Shown: one piece after another, positions 11,005-19,642 of the stretch
Numbering within the stretch: the stretch's first letter is position 1
Layout of the letters: each line of letters begins with the position of its first letter
Assembly: GCF_000027165.1 (NCBI RefSeq)
Contig: NC_013853.1
Span: forward strand, 310,001-374,000
Reading direction: 5' to 3'
Length of the DNA stretch: 64,000 nucleotides
Origin: Streptococcus mitis B6
Lineage (GTDB): Bacteria > Bacillota > Bacilli > Lactobacillales > Streptococcaceae
Notes under the pieces: model-generated
What the model was told of the DNA's origin: nothing
Databases searched by the model: none
What the model saw: the letters and a program-made list of their open reading frames with translations, nothing else
Translations under genes and position numbers: made by a program

Positions 11005-12072
11005 ATGACAAAAGAAAAAAATGTAATTTTGACTGCTCGCGATATTGTCGTGGAATTTGACGTTCGTGACAAAGTATTGACAGCCATTCGCGGCGTTTCC
11101 CTTGAACTAGTTGAAGGTGAAGTATTGGCCTTGGTAGGTGAGTCAGGATCAGGTAAATCTGTTTTGACAAAGACCTTCACAGGTATGCTCGAAGAAAATG
11201 GTCGTATTGCCCAAGGTAGCATTGACTACCGTGGTCAGGATTTGACAGCTCTATCTTCTCACAAGGATTGGGAACAAATTCGGGGTGCTAAGATTGCGAC
11301 TATCTTCCAAGATCCAATGACTAGTTTGGACCCAATTAAAACAATTGGTAGTCAAATTACAGAAGTTATTGTAAAACACCAAGGAAAAACAGCTAAAGAA
11401 GCAAAAGAATTGGCCATTGACTACATGAATAAGGTTGGGATTCCAGACGCAGATAGACGTTTTGATGAATACCCATTCCAATATTCTGGAGGAATGCGTC
11501 AACGTATCGTTATTGCCATTGCCCTTGCTTGCCGACCTGATGTCTTGATCTGTGATGAGCCAACGACTGCCTTGGATGTGACTATCCAAGCACAGATTAT
11601 TGATTTGCTGAAATCTTTACAAAACGAGTACCATTTCACAACAATCTTTATCACTCACGACCTTGGTGTGGTGGCAAGTATTGCGGATAAGGTAGCGGTT
11701 ATGTATGCAGGAGAAATCGTTGAGTATGGAACTGTTGAGGAAGTCTTCTATGACCCTCGCCATCCATATACATGGAGTCTCTTGTCTAGCTTGCCTCAGC
11801 TTGCTGATGATAAAGGGGATCTTTACTCAATCCCAGGAACACCTCCGTCACTTTATACTGACCTGAAAGGGGATGCCTTTGCCTTGCGTTCAGACTATGC
11901 AATGCAAATTGACTTTGAACAAAAAGCTCCTCAATTCTCAGTATCAGAGACACATTGGGCTAAAACTTGGCTTCTTCATGAGGATGCTCCAAAAGTAGAA
12001 AAACCAGCTGTGATTGCAAATCTCCATGATAAGATCCGTGATAAAATGGGATTTGCCCATCTGGCAGACTAG
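11005..12072 (+). CDS. amiE: Oligopeptide ABC ATPase AmiE
   Basis: 355 residues. Walker A GESGSGKS (about residue 48), ABC signature YSGGMRQR, Walker [13 protein letters not shown] and switch His in FITHDLG. A C-terminal oligopeptide/dipeptide transporter extension (OppD-type, with IPGTPPSLY) follows the nucleotide-binding domain. It works as a heterodimer with AmiF to power peptide import. It lies 10 bases before amiF. Confidence 0.95.
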   Translation: MTKEKNVILTARDIVVEFDVRDKVLTAIRGVSLELVEGEVLALVGESGSGKSVLTKTFTGMLEENGRIAQGSIDYRGQDLTALSSHKDWEQIRGAKIATIFQDPMTSLDPIKTIGSQITEVIVKHQGKTAKEAKELAIDYMNKVGIPDADRRFDEYPFQYSGGMRQRIVIAIALACRPDVLICDEPTTALDVTIQAQIIDLLKSLQNEYHFTTIFITHDLGVVASIADKVAVMYAGEIVEYGTVEEVFYDPRHPYTWSLLSSLPQLADDKGDLYSIPGTPPSLYTDLKGDAFALRSDYAMQIDFEQKAPQFSVSETHWAKTWLLHEDAPKVEKPAVIANLHDKIRDKMGFAHLAD

Positions 12073-12082
12073 GAGGAAGGAA

Positions 12083-13009
12083 ATGTCTGAAAAATTAGTA
12101 GAAATCAAAGATTTAGAAATTTCCTTTGGTGAAGGAAGTAAGAAGTTTGTCGCAGTTAAAAATGCTAACTTCTTTATCAACAAGGGAGAAACGTTCTCGC
12201 TTGTAGGTGAGTCAGGTAGTGGGAAAACAACTATTGGTCGTGCGATAATCGGTCTCAATGATACAAGTAATGGAGATATCATTTTTGAAGGTCAAAAGAT
12301 TAATGGTAAGAAATCGCGTGAACAAGCTGCAGAATTGATTCGTCGTATCCAGATGATTTTTCAAGACCCTGCCGCAAGTTTGAATGAACGTGCGACTGTT
12401 GATTATATTATTTCTGAAGGTCTTTACAATCATCATCTGTTCAAGGATGAAGAAGAACGTAAAGAGAAAGTTCAAAATATTATCCGTGAAGTAGGTCTTC
12501 TTGCTGAGCACTTGACTCGTTACCCTCATGAATTCTCAGGTGGTCAACGTCAACGTATCGGTATTGCCCGTGCCTTGGTCATGCAACCAGACTTTGTTAT
12601 TGCGGATGAGCCCATTTCAGCCTTGGACGTTTCTGTTCGTGCCCAAGTCTTGAACTTACTCAAAAAATTCCAAAAAGAACTTGGTTTGACCTATCTCTTT
12701 ATCGCCCATGATTTGTCTGTCGTTCGCTTTATTTCAGATCGTATCGCAGTTATTTATAAGGGTGTTATTGTAGAAGTTGCAGAAACAGAAGAATTGTTTA
12801 ACAATCCAATTCATCCATATACTCAAGCCTTGCTTTCAGCGGTACCAATTCCAGACCCAATCTTGGAACGCAAGAAAGTCTTGAAGGTTTACGACCCAAG
12901 TCAACACGACTATGAGACTGATAAGCCATCCATGGTAGAAATCCGTCCAGGTCACTATGTTTGGGCTAACCAAGCCGAATTGACGCGTTACCAAAAAGGA
13001 TTAAACTAA
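12083..13009 (+). CDS. amiF: Oligopeptide ABC ATPase AmiF
   Basis: 308 residues. Walker [10 protein letters not shown], signature FSGGQRQR, Walker [13 protein letters not shown], switch His in IAHDLS, and a C-terminal OppF-type tail with [16 protein letters not shown]. The start at 12083 has AGGAGGAAGG directly upstream; longer in-frame starts inside amiE are not supported. Last gene of the operon, followed by a strong terminator. Confidence 0.95.
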   Translation: MSEKLVEIKDLEISFGEGSKKFVAVKNANFFINKGETFSLVGESGSGKTTIGRAIIGLNDTSNGDIIFEGQKINGKKSREQAAELIRRIQMIFQDPAASLNERATVDYIISEGLYNHHLFKDEEERKEKVQNIIREVGLLAEHLTRYPHEFSGGQRQRIGIARALVMQPDFVIADEPISALDVSVRAQVLNLLKKFQKELGLTYLFIAHDLSVVRFISDRIAVIYKGVIVEVAETEELFNNPIHPYTQALLSAVPIPDPILERKKVLKVYDPSQHDYETDKPSMVEIRPGHYVWANQAELTRYQKGLN

Positions 13010-13013
13010 TAAT

Positions 13014-13063
13014 GGTTTTATAATTTCCATATCAACTTTTGTGGAAATTATAAACCTTTTTTT
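13014..13063 (+). terminator. ami operon terminator
   Basis: Long stem GGTTT(T)ATAATTTCCA / TGGAAATTATAAACC followed by seven T. Confidence 0.92.
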
Positions 13064-13139
13064 GTTGGCCTTATTTGAAAATGCTTTGAAAGCGTCCTGA
13101 AAGAATTTTCGAAAAATTTTAAAAAATTCTGAAATATTC

Positions 13140-13168
13140 TTGACAGGTGATGAAAAAGGTGGTAAGAT
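13140..13168 (+). promoter_or_regulatory. Promoter of the trpXYZ leader
   Basis: TTGACA at 13140-13145, exactly 17 bases, then TAAGAT at 13163-13168. Transcription would start near 13175, about 26 bases before the leader-peptide ATG and about 290 bases before trpX. Confidence 0.8.
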
Positions 13169-13200
13169 AGGAAACATCAAAAAAGAAAGCAGAAAAAGAA

Positions 13201-13260
13201 ATGAATAAGAGACAAGCTGTAACTATGAATCAAAACTTTTACTTTAGCTACTTTAGATAG
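13201..13260 (+). CDS. Putative aromatic-rich leader peptide (19 aa)
   Basis: A 20-codon frame encoding MNKRQAVTMNQNFYFSYFR. Five of six consecutive residues (FYFSYF) are Phe or Tyr and there is no Trp. It sits just inside the transcript from the 13140 promoter and ahead of overlapping hairpins that end in a terminator, the arrangement of ribosome-mediated attenuation. The upstream sequence is purine-rich but not a strong Shine-Dalgarno site, and an internal ATG at 13225 is the alternative start. Its last codons (TTTAGATAG) can pair with 13354-13361. Confidence 0.5.
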   Translation: MNKRQAVTMNQNFYFSYFR

Positions 13261-13277
13261 TGTTTGTAGACATGTCA

Positions 13278-13432
13278 CCATGGATGCAAACAGTTCAAGC
13301 AATTTGTTTGTATCTATGTGGCTAAGATTTTTGATTGTGGTCCATATAGATGAATATCTAAATGGACTAGCTAAGTTGTAACTTGTTAGATTATTTCAAG
13401 CATCCGTTTAGATAGTATCTAGGCGGTTTTTT
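13278..13432 (+). promoter_or_regulatory. Attenuator: three hairpins ending in a terminator before trpX
   Basis: Hairpin 1 pairs 13278-13291 with 13306-13319 or so (14 pairs with two wobbles). Hairpin 2 pairs GTCCAT(A)TAGAT at 13340-13350 with ATCTAAATGGAC at 13355-13366. Hairpin 3 pairs CCGTTTAGATA at 13404-13414 with TATCTAGGCGG at 13416-13426 and is followed by TTTTTT. The right arm of hairpin 2 (TATCTAAATGG) can instead pair over 11 bases with the left arm of hairpin 3, which would destroy the terminator. I saw no T-box sequence. Confidence 0.65.
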
Positions 13433-13462
13433 GTTTTATCTTTTCTGAGAAGGAGTTTCATT

Positions 13463-14440
13463 ATGAAAGTTGTTCGAAAATTACTAGCCCCCCTCTTGGT
13501 AGTGGGGATTCTCTTGACCTCTCTGATCAGTTTGCATCAGTTGAAGGCAGATAAGAAAAAAGATGTGTTTCGCATTGGTATTTCGCAATTTATTACCCAT
13601 CAGTCCTTAGACGCTACTAGAGAAGGATTTGTGGATGAGCTGGCTAAACAAGGCTATGTTGAGGGGAAAAATATTGAGATTGATTTGCAAAATGCACAGG
13701 GGGAGCAAAGAAATCTAAAAACCATTTCCCAGCAACTAGCAGAATCTAGTGATGTCGTTCTAGCTATCGCAACGCCTTCTGCTCAGAGCTTGGCCAATAC
13801 AACACAAACGACACCGGTTATCTTTTCAGCGGTAACAGATCCTGTCAGTGCCAAGCTAGTTGAGTCAAGAGAACATCCTGGGGGTAATGTAACTGGGACA
13901 AGCGATCAGTCATCAGATGCCATTTCAACCCAAATCAATTTGATAAAGAAAGTGTTGCCAAAAGCTAAAACGATTGGAATTCTCTATACCCAGAGCGAGC
14001 CAAACTCAGTTGTCCAAAAGGATGAAGCTAAGCGCCTTCTGGAAGAAAAAGGCTTTACCGTTGTTGAAAAAACAATCTTGGACAGTAATAACGTCAAGGC
14101 TGCTGCAGAGAGCTTGATGACAGAGGTGGATATGGTTTTTGTACCAACTGATAATATCATTTCGTCAACCATGGAAACAGTCAAGCAGGTTTCTATTAAA
14201 CATAAGGTACCAGTATTTGGTGGTTCAACAGAAATGGTTGCGGTTGGTGGCTTGTATAACTACGGAACCAATTATGAAGAATTGGGAAGACAGACAGCAC
14301 GAATGCTGATTCGTGTTTTAAAAGGTGAAAAGCCAGAAAATATAGCAGTTGAGTTGCCTGAAAAATTGGAATTGCATACCAATCAAGAAATGGCAGATGC
14401 ACTAGGAATTGATATCAGTAAGTTAGAAGGCAAGGAATAA
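13463..14440 (+). CDS. trpX: ABC substrate-binding protein, TrpX type (aromatic amino acid or related)
   Basis: 325 residues with an N-terminal hydrophobic segment (about 7-24) and an ABC_sub_bind (COG2984) domain: VFRIGISQFITHQSLD opens it and ATPSAQSLANTT, FSAVTDPVSAKLV and VFGGSTEMVAVGGLYNYG are characteristic. Family members from streptococci and other bacteria bind Trp, Tyr or Phe. Unlike most Gram-positive binding proteins I see no lipobox Cys; the protein is probably held by its N-terminal helix. It heads a three-gene importer operon behind the attenuator. Substrate is inferred from family and from the leader peptide. Confidence 0.82.
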   Translation: MKVVRKLLAPLLVVGILLTSLISLHQLKADKKKDVFRIGISQFITHQSLDATREGFVDELAKQGYVEGKNIEIDLQNAQGEQRNLKTISQQLAESSDVVLAIATPSAQSLANTTQTTPVIFSAVTDPVSAKLVESREHPGGNVTGTSDQSSDAISTQINLIKKVLPKAKTIGILYTQSEPNSVVQKDEAKRLLEEKGFTVVEKTILDSNNVKAAAESLMTEVDMVFVPTDNIISSTMETVKQVSIKHKVPVFGGSTEMVAVGGLYNYGTNYEELGRQTARMLIRVLKGEKPENIAVELPEKLELHTNQEMADALGIDISKLEGKE

Positions 14441-14451
14441 GGAGGTTTAAG

Positions 14452-15345
14452 ATGAATTTTGTGCTATCTAGTTTATCAGAAGGTTTGTTGTGGTCGATTA
14501 TGGCGATTGGAGTCTACTTGACTTTCCGTATTTTGGATATTGCGGATATGACTGCTGAGGGAGCCTTTCCTCTGGGGGCGGCTGTCGTCGTATCTCAGAT
14601 ACAGGCAGGGGCAAATCCTTGGCTTGCGACCTTACTTGCTTTGCTGGCAGGTATGGTAGCAGGTCTTGTATCAGGAATGCTTCACACCAAGATGAAAATT
14701 CCAGCTCTCTTGACAGGGATTGTGACCTTGACAGGGCTTTATTCCATCAATATTAAAATCATGGGAAGCGTGCCTAATCTTTCCTTGGGAGATTCTGTAA
14801 CCGTCTTTAAACAGTTGGCTAGCTTGGGACTGACAAATGAAGAAGCTGTTTTCTCATTTAGTTTGGCCTGTCTATTACTTGTTTGTCTAGTCTTGACTCT
14901 TTTGATGAAAACGGAGATTGGCTTGGTCTTGCGTTCGACTGGGGACAATATTCCGATGAGTGAGGCAAATGGGGTCAATGTAGACACCATGAAGATTGTT
15001 GGTTACATGATTTCAAACGGCTTGATTGCCTTATGTGGTTCCTTGTTTGCCCAAAATGATGGATTTTCAGATGTGACTTCTGGGACAGGAACCATCGTTG
15101 TTGGTTTGAGTGCAGTGATTATTGCGGAAGTCTTGATACACGATTTGACCATTGGAGGCCGCTTGTTATCCATCGGAATCGGTGCTATTGTTTACCGTTT
15201 GATTATTTTAAATATCTATGAAATTCCAAATCTAGATCAAAACTTAGTTCGTCTCTTTAATGCAATCTTGCTCGCCTTAGTTTTATTTGCACCAGAATTG
15301 CAAAAGAGATTAAAGATTCGTGGTCTGAAATTGAGAAATGAATAG
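14452..15345 (+). CDS. trpY: ABC permease, TrpY type
   Basis: 297 residues, very hydrophobic with about eight membrane segments, of the BPD_transp_2 (branched-chain amino acid/ribose-like) permease class. The segment EIGLVLRSTGDNIPMSEANG is the conserved cytoplasmic loop that contacts the ATPase, and GLSAVIIAEVL follows. Located 11 bases after trpX with an AGGAGG ribosome site. It would form a homodimeric channel with the TrpZ ATPase. Confidence 0.83.
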   Translation: MNFVLSSLSEGLLWSIMAIGVYLTFRILDIADMTAEGAFPLGAAVVVSQIQAGANPWLATLLALLAGMVAGLVSGMLHTKMKIPALLTGIVTLTGLYSINIKIMGSVPNLSLGDSVTVFKQLASLGLTNEEAVFSFSLACLLLVCLVLTLLMKTEIGLVLRSTGDNIPMSEANGVNVDTMKIVGYMISNGLIALCGSLFAQNDGFSDVTSGTGTIVVGLSAVIIAEVLIHDLTIGGRLLSIGIGAIVYRLIILNIYEIPNLDQNLVRLFNAILLALVLFAPELQKRLKIRGLKLRNE

Positions 15346-15357
15346 GAGGAGAAAGTT

Positions 15358-16161
15358 ATGGCAAGTTTATTAACGCTTGAAAATATTCACAAAACATTTG
15401 AAGCAGGGACGGTCAATGAGAACCATGTCCTCAAAGGATTAGATTTAGAGGTTGAAGAGGGAGATTTTATCTCTGTGATTGGTGGAAATGGAGCAGGGAA
15501 ATCCACTTTGATGAATATCTTGGCTGGTAATCTATCGGTGGACGAAGGGGACCTTTTATTGGCAGGCAAATCCATTAAAAATCTGAGTGTCAGAAAGAGA
15601 GCCAAGGATATCGCCCGTGTTTTTCAAGATCCTAAGATGGGAACGGCTTCTCGTTTGACGATTGAGGAGAATATGGCTATTGCCTTGAGACGCGGGCAGA
15701 AGAGAGGGCTTGGCTGGGGTGTGAAGGAGAAGGACAGAATCCAGTTCCAAGAGGCCTTGAAGGAGTTGAATATTGGTCTTGAAAACCGCTTAAAAGTAGA
15801 TACTCAATATCTCTCAGGAGGGCAAAGACAGGCCTTGACCCTAGTCATGGCAGCTCTGGTGAAACCCAAACTTTTGCTTTTGGATGAACATACTGCGGCA
15901 CTTGACCCGAAAACGAGTCAAATGGTGATGAATTTGACGCAAAAAATTGTGGAACACCATCAGTTGACGACTTTGATGATTACCCACGATATGAACCATG
16001 CGATTGAGTATGGTAATCGTCTCATTATGCTCTATCAAGGCAAGATAGTGGTGGATGTCAAGGGAGAGGAGAAAAAGCATCTGACAGTTGAAGACCTCAT
16101 GCATCTCTTCCAGAAAAATAGTGGCCAAAGTCTAGTCAGTGATGAATTGGTTTTGGGATAA
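15358..16161 (+). CDS. trpZ: ABC ATPase, TrpZ type
   Basis: 267 residues. Walker A GGNGAGKST, ABC signature LSGGQRQA, Walker B LLLLDEHTAALDP and switch His in MITHDMN. The Walker B Glu is followed by His rather than Pro (DEHTAAL), as is common in this uncharacterised-transporter subfamily (COG1101). It starts 12 bases after trpY. It completes a binding protein-permease-ATPase importer. Directly after the stop codon the sequence changes to the remnant of an unrelated gene. Confidence 0.83.
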   Translation: MASLLTLENIHKTFEAGTVNENHVLKGLDLEVEEGDFISVIGGNGAGKSTLMNILAGNLSVDEGDLLLAGKSIKNLSVRKRAKDIARVFQDPKMGTASRLTIEENMAIALRRGQKRGLGWGVKEKDRIQFQEALKELNIGLENRLKVDTQYLSGGQRQALTLVMAALVKPKLLLLDEHTAALDPKTSQMVMNLTQKIVEHHQLTTLMITHDMNHAIEYGNRLIMLYQGKIVVDVKGEEKKHLTVEDLMHLFQKNSGQSLVSDELVLG

Positions 16162-16175
16162 AGAAAAAGGCTGAG

Positions 16176-16331
16176 ATGTGGCTCAATAATTTTTATGCTA
16201 CAGAAGTGGAGATTGACTTACATCTAGCCTACCAAAAAGGACAAATTTTGATTTCCAATTATGAAGATGCAGAAGTGTCTGAAAAAATTCTACTCAAACC
16301 CTATCAAACTTTGGCTATCTATGTAAATTAA
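16176..16331 (+). pseudogene. 3' remnant of a GH13 alpha-glucosidase (treC/dexB-like)
   Basis: An open frame of 51 codons with sequence NNFYATEVEIDL, GQILISNYEDAEVS and KILLKPYQTLAIYV. This is the pattern of the C-terminal beta-sandwich of oligo-1,6-glucosidase/trehalose-6-phosphate hydrolase (LLSNYE, then LxPYE/QA near the end). The other 500 or so residues are absent. It starts a few bases after trpZ and keeps the original stop and terminator. In pneumococcus, as I recall, treR-treP-treC occupies the interval between amiF and yneF, so this is best read as the stump left when trpXYZ replaced that operon. Confidence 0.68.
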
Positions 16332-16341
16332 ACTCAGTAAG

Positions 16342-16375
16342 GAGCCCTCTTTTGCAGAAAAGCAGGGTTCTTTTT
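16342..16375 (+). terminator. Terminator after the glucosidase remnant
   Basis: GAGCCCT / AGGGTTC stem with a 15-base loop, then TTTTT. It now also serves trpXYZ. Confidence 0.7.
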
Positions 16376-16430
16376 GCTGTCTATTCCCTCCCTGAAAGCG
16401 TAAAACAAACTGGTCAGGGTGGCTAGTTTG

Positions 16431-16439
16431 TGGTATAAT
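16431..16439 (+). promoter_or_regulatory. yneF promoter, extended -10
   Basis: TGGTATAAT with TATAAT at 16434-16439, 31 bases before the start codon; ribosome site AGGAGA at 16461-16466. Confidence 0.7.
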
Positions 16440-16469
16440 GAAAGAGACCCAAAAAGAAACAGGAGAAAA

Positions 16470-16721
16470 ATGATGGATTTACTTTTAGCAATTGTATTGA
16501 TTGTGCTAGCTTTTCTAGGAGGAGCTCTTGGAGGAATGTACTTGGTTCGTAAGCAAATTGAAAAAGAATTCGCTGACAACCCACGTTTGAATGCTGAAGC
16601 AGTTCGTACTCTTTTGAGTGCAAATGGTCAAAAACCAAGCGAAGCAAAGGTACAACAAGTTTACCACCAAATCATCCGCCAACAAAAGGCAGCCCTTGCT
16701 AACAATAAAAAGAAAAAATAA
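16470..16721 (+). CDS. yneF: YneF/UPF0154 small membrane protein
   Basis: 83 residues beginning [18 protein letters not shown]: one N-terminal transmembrane helix followed by a charged cytoplasmic part ending KKKK. Residues [18 protein letters not shown] are typical of UPF0154. Start 16470 has a good ribosome site. Function unknown; the family is widespread in Firmicutes and lies upstream of murI here, separated by a terminator. Confidence 0.85.
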
Positions 16722-16729
16722 ATAAGGAA

Positions 16730-16757
16730 AAGTCTGGGATGAAAGTTCCAGACTTCT
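16730..16757 (+). terminator. Terminator after yneF
   Basis: Eight-base perfect stem AAGTCTGG / CCAGACTT followed by a short pyrimidine stretch. The rest of the 203-base gap to murI shows no other element. Confidence 0.65.
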
Positions 16758-16924
16758 CACTATGTTGGCTAAGGGTTTAGGGATGAGACTTTTTCCTTGC
16801 ATTCTATTGATATTTGATTATGATTAAGAGAGATAGTTGTTGATTAGGCTGTCATTATTCAGTTCATAAGGAACGGTAATCATAATGAACTATCAATCAG
16901 AAAAAAGACTAGAAAGAAGACTGT

Positions 16925-17719
16925 ATGGATAATCGACCAATTGGTTTTTTGGATTCGGGTGTCGGGGGCTTGACCGTTGTGCGCGAGCTCATGCGCCAGC
17001 TTCCCCATGAAGAAATCGTCTATATTGGAGATTCGGCACGGGCGCCCTATGGTCCCCGTCCTGCTGAGCAAATTCGTGAATATACTTGGCAGTTGGTCAA
17101 CTTTCTTTTGACCAAGGATGTCAAAATGATTGTCATTGCTTGTAATACTGCGACTGCGGTCGTCTGGGAAGAAATCAAGGCTCAACTAGACATTCCTGTC
17201 TTGGGTGTAATTTTGCCAGGAGCTTCAGCGGCCATCAAGTCCAGCCAAGGTGGGAAAATCGGAGTGATTGGAACGCCCATGACGGTAGAATCAGACATCT
17301 ACCGTCAGAAAATCCATGATTTGGATCCGGACTTACAGGTGGAGAGTTTGGCCTGTCCCAAGTTTGCTCCCTTGGTGGAGTCTGGTGCCCTGTCAACCAG
17401 TGTCACTAAGAAAGTGGTCTATGAAACCCTGCGTCCCTTGGTTGGAAAGGTGGATAGCCTGATTTTGGGTTGTACCCATTATCCACTGCTCAGACCTATT
17501 ATTCAAAATGTCATGGGACCCAAGGTTCAGCTCATTGATAGTGGGGCAGAGTGCGTACGGGATATCTCAGTCTTACTTAATTATTTTGAAATCAATCGTG
17601 GTCGCGATGCTAGACCACTCCATCACCGTTTTTACACAACAGCCAGCAGCCAAAGTTTTGCACAAATTGGTGAAGAATGGCTGGAAAAAGAGATTTATGT
17701 GGAGCATGTAGAATTATGA
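16925..17719 (+). CDS. murI: Glutamate racemase
   Basis: 264 residues. [16 protein letters not shown] at the N-terminus, the catalytic Cys in IACNTATA (about residue 75) and the second catalytic Cys in LGCTHYPLL (about 185). It converts L- to D-glutamate for peptidoglycan synthesis. It begins a tight cluster: its stop codon overlaps the next start by four bases (ATGA). Confidence 0.95.
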   Translation: MDNRPIGFLDSGVGGLTVVRELMRQLPHEEIVYIGDSARAPYGPRPAEQIREYTWQLVNFLLTKDVKMIVIACNTATAVVWEEIKAQLDIPVLGVILPGASAAIKSSQGGKIGVIGTPMTVESDIYRQKIHDLDPDLQVESLACPKFAPLVESGALSTSVTKKVVYETLRPLVGKVDSLILGCTHYPLLRPIIQNVMGPKVQLIDSGAECVRDISVLLNYFEINRGRDARPLHHRFYTTASSQSFAQIGEEWLEKEIYVEHVEL

Positions 17720-18687
17720 CAAATAAAATTTATGAATATAAGGATGACCAGGACTGGTATGTTGGGTCCTATAGTATTTTTGGTGGTGTCCGGACGTTGA
17801 CTGATGAAGACTTGGATTTTCCTCTAGTTGGATTGGCCAAAATCTTTCGAGACGAGGAACGAGGTTTTCCACTTTCAGTTACTGTTTTACGCTATGGTTC
17901 TCCCTACCGTTTATTGTCTTTTGTAGTAGATATCCTTAACCAAGAAATGAGACGAAATTTGGAAGTTATTCAACGTCAGGGAGTCCTGCTCTTGGTTGAA
18001 AATGGGCAGCTCTTGTATGTAGAATTGCCCAAAGAAGGTGTTGATGTAGAAGCCTTCTTTGAGACAAACAAGGTCAGAGAAACCCTATTAATTGCGACTC
18101 GTAACGAGGGCAAAACCAAGGAATTCCGAGCTATCTTTGATAAGTTAGGCTACGATGTGGAAAATCTTAATGACTATCCTGACCTGCCTGAAGTAGCAGA
18201 AACAGGCATGACCTTTGAAGAAAATGCCCGCCTCAAGGCAGAAACCATTTCTCAATTAACGGGCAAGATGGTTCTGGCAGATGATTCTGGACTTAAAGTT
18301 GATGTCCTTGGTGGCTTGCCAGGTGTCTGGTCAGCTCGTTTCGCAGGTGTGGGAGCTACTGACCGTGAAAACAATGCCAAACTCTTGCACGAATTGGCCA
18401 TGGTCTTTGAACTCAAGGACCGCTCGGCTCAATTCCATACAACCCTAGTCGTAGCCAGCCCAAACAAGGAAAGCTTGGTTGTTGAAGCAGACTGGCCTGG
18501 CTACATTAACTTTGAACCTAAGGGTGAAAATGGATTTGGTTACGATCCTCTCTTCCTTGTAGGAGAGACAGGCAAGTCCTCAGCTGAATTAACCCTTGAA
18601 GAAAAAAATAGTCAATCTCACCGTTCCTTAGCTGTTAAGAAACTTTTGGAGGTATTTCCATCATGGCAAAGCAAACCATCATTGTAA
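17716..18687 (+). CDS. rdgB: RdgB/HAM1 non-canonical purine NTP pyrophosphatase with N-terminal extension
   Basis: 323 residues. The C-terminal 195 residues are a complete RdgB/Ham1 enzyme: [18 protein letters not shown], then [22 protein letters not shown] and [10 protein letters not shown]. It hydrolyses dITP, XTP and other deaminated purine nucleotides. The first ~125 residues are an additional domain found fused to RdgB in streptococci; I do not recognise a catalytic motif in it. Start 17716 ([10 protein letters not shown]) overlaps murI; the 3' end overlaps the following phosphoesterase gene by 25 bases. Confidence 0.92.
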   Translation: MTNKIYEYKDDQDWYVGSYSIFGGVRTLTDEDLDFPLVGLAKIFRDEERGFPLSVTVLRYGSPYRLLSFVVDILNQEMRRNLEVIQRQGVLLLVENGQLLYVELPKEGVDVEAFFETNKVRETLLIATRNEGKTKEFRAIFDKLGYDVENLNDYPDLPEVAETGMTFEENARLKAETISQLTGKMVLADDSGLKVDVLGGLPGVWSARFAGVGATDRENNAKLLHELAMVFELKDRSAQFHTTLVVASPNKESLVVEADWPGYINFEPKGENGFGYDPLFLVGETGKSSAELTLEEKNSQSHRSLAVKKLLEVFPSWQSKPSL

Positions 18688-19184
18688 TGAGCGATTCTCA
18701 TGGCGATAGCTTGATTGTGGAAGAAATCCGTGATCGCTATGTAGGCAAAGTTGACGCCGTTTTTCATAACGGCGATTCTGAACTGCGTCCTGATTCTCCC
18801 CTTTGGGAAGGCATCCGTGTTGTTAAAGGGAACATGGACTTCTACGCCGGCTACCCAGAACGTTTGGTGACCGAGCTTGGTTCGACCAAGATTATACAAA
18901 CCCATGGTCACTTGTTTGACATCAATTTCAACTTTCAAAAGTTGGACTACTGGGCTCAAGAAGAAGAGGCTGATATCTGCCTTTATGGTCACTTGCATGT
19001 GCCAAGTGCTTGGATGGAAGGCAAGACCCTCTTTCTAAATCCAGGTTCCATCAGTCAACCACGTGGGACCATCAGAGAATGTCTCTATGCTCGTGTGGAG
19101 ATTGATGATAGTTACTTCAAAGTGGACTTTTTGACACGAGACCATGAGGTGTATCCAGGCTTGTCCAAGGAGTTTAGCCGATGA
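18663..19184 (+). CDS. YfcE/MJ0936-type metallophosphoesterase
   Basis: 173 residues with the full set of metal-binding motifs of small calcineurin-like phosphoesterases: MSDSHGD, HNGDSE, VKGNMD, QTHGH and YGHLHVPSA. Proteins of this group act as metal-dependent phosphodiesterases; the physiological substrate is not known for the streptococcal member. It is in the murI-rdgB-CBS operon, with overlaps at both ends. Confidence 0.9.
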   Translation: MAKQTIIVMSDSHGDSLIVEEIRDRYVGKVDAVFHNGDSELRPDSPLWEGIRVVKGNMDFYAGYPERLVTELGSTKIIQTHGHLFDINFNFQKLDYWAQEEEADICLYGHLHVPSAWMEGKTLFLNPGSISQPRGTIRECLYARVEIDDSYFKVDFLTRDHEVYPGLSKEFSR

Positions 19185-19642
19185 TTGCCAAGGAGTTTGA
19201 GACTTTCTTGTTGGGGCAGGAGGAAACTTTTTTGACCCCTGCTGAAAATCTAGCCGTGTTGATTGATACCCACAATGCGGATCATGCGACCCTCTTGCTC
19301 AGTCAGATGACCTATACCCGTGTTCCTGTTGTGACAGATGAAAAACAGTTTGTTGGGACGATTGGCCTCAGAGATATTTTGGCTTATCAGATGGAGCATG
19401 ACTTGAGACAAGAAATTATGGCGGATACGGATATTGTTCATATGACCAAAACGGACGTAGCGGTTGTTTCGCCTGATTTTACCATTACGGAGGTCTTGCA
19501 CAAGTTGGTAGATGAGTCCTTCTTGCCAGTTGTGGATGCGTCTGGTATTTTCCAAGGGATTATCACGCGCAAGTCTATCCTCAAGGCAGTGAATGCTCTC
19601 TTGCATGACTTTAGTAAGGAATATGAGATTCGATGCAAATGA
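19181..19642 (+). CDS. Two-CBS-domain protein (CbpB/DarB-like)
   Basis: 153 residues made almost entirely of a CBS pair (about residues 15-75 and 85-145). Small stand-alone CBS proteins of this type bind cyclic-di-AMP or adenine nucleotides in Firmicutes (CbpB, DarB), so a c-di-AMP or ATP/AMP sensor role is possible but not shown by sequence. It overlaps the phosphoesterase by four bases and the XerD-like gene by ten. Confidence 0.85.
   Translation: MIAKEFETFLLGQEETFLTPAENLAVLIDTHNADHATLLLSQMTYTRVPVVTDEKQFVGTIGLRDILAYQMEHDLRQEIMADTDIVHMTKTDVAVVSPDFTITEVLHKLVDESFLPVVDASGIFQGIITRKSILKAVNALLHDFSKEYEIRCK

Noticed and set aside
13170..13462. T-box riboswitch before trpX
   Set aside because: No T-box consensus (AGGGTGGNACCGCG) or specifier-loop architecture is present; the leader fits peptide-based attenuation better.
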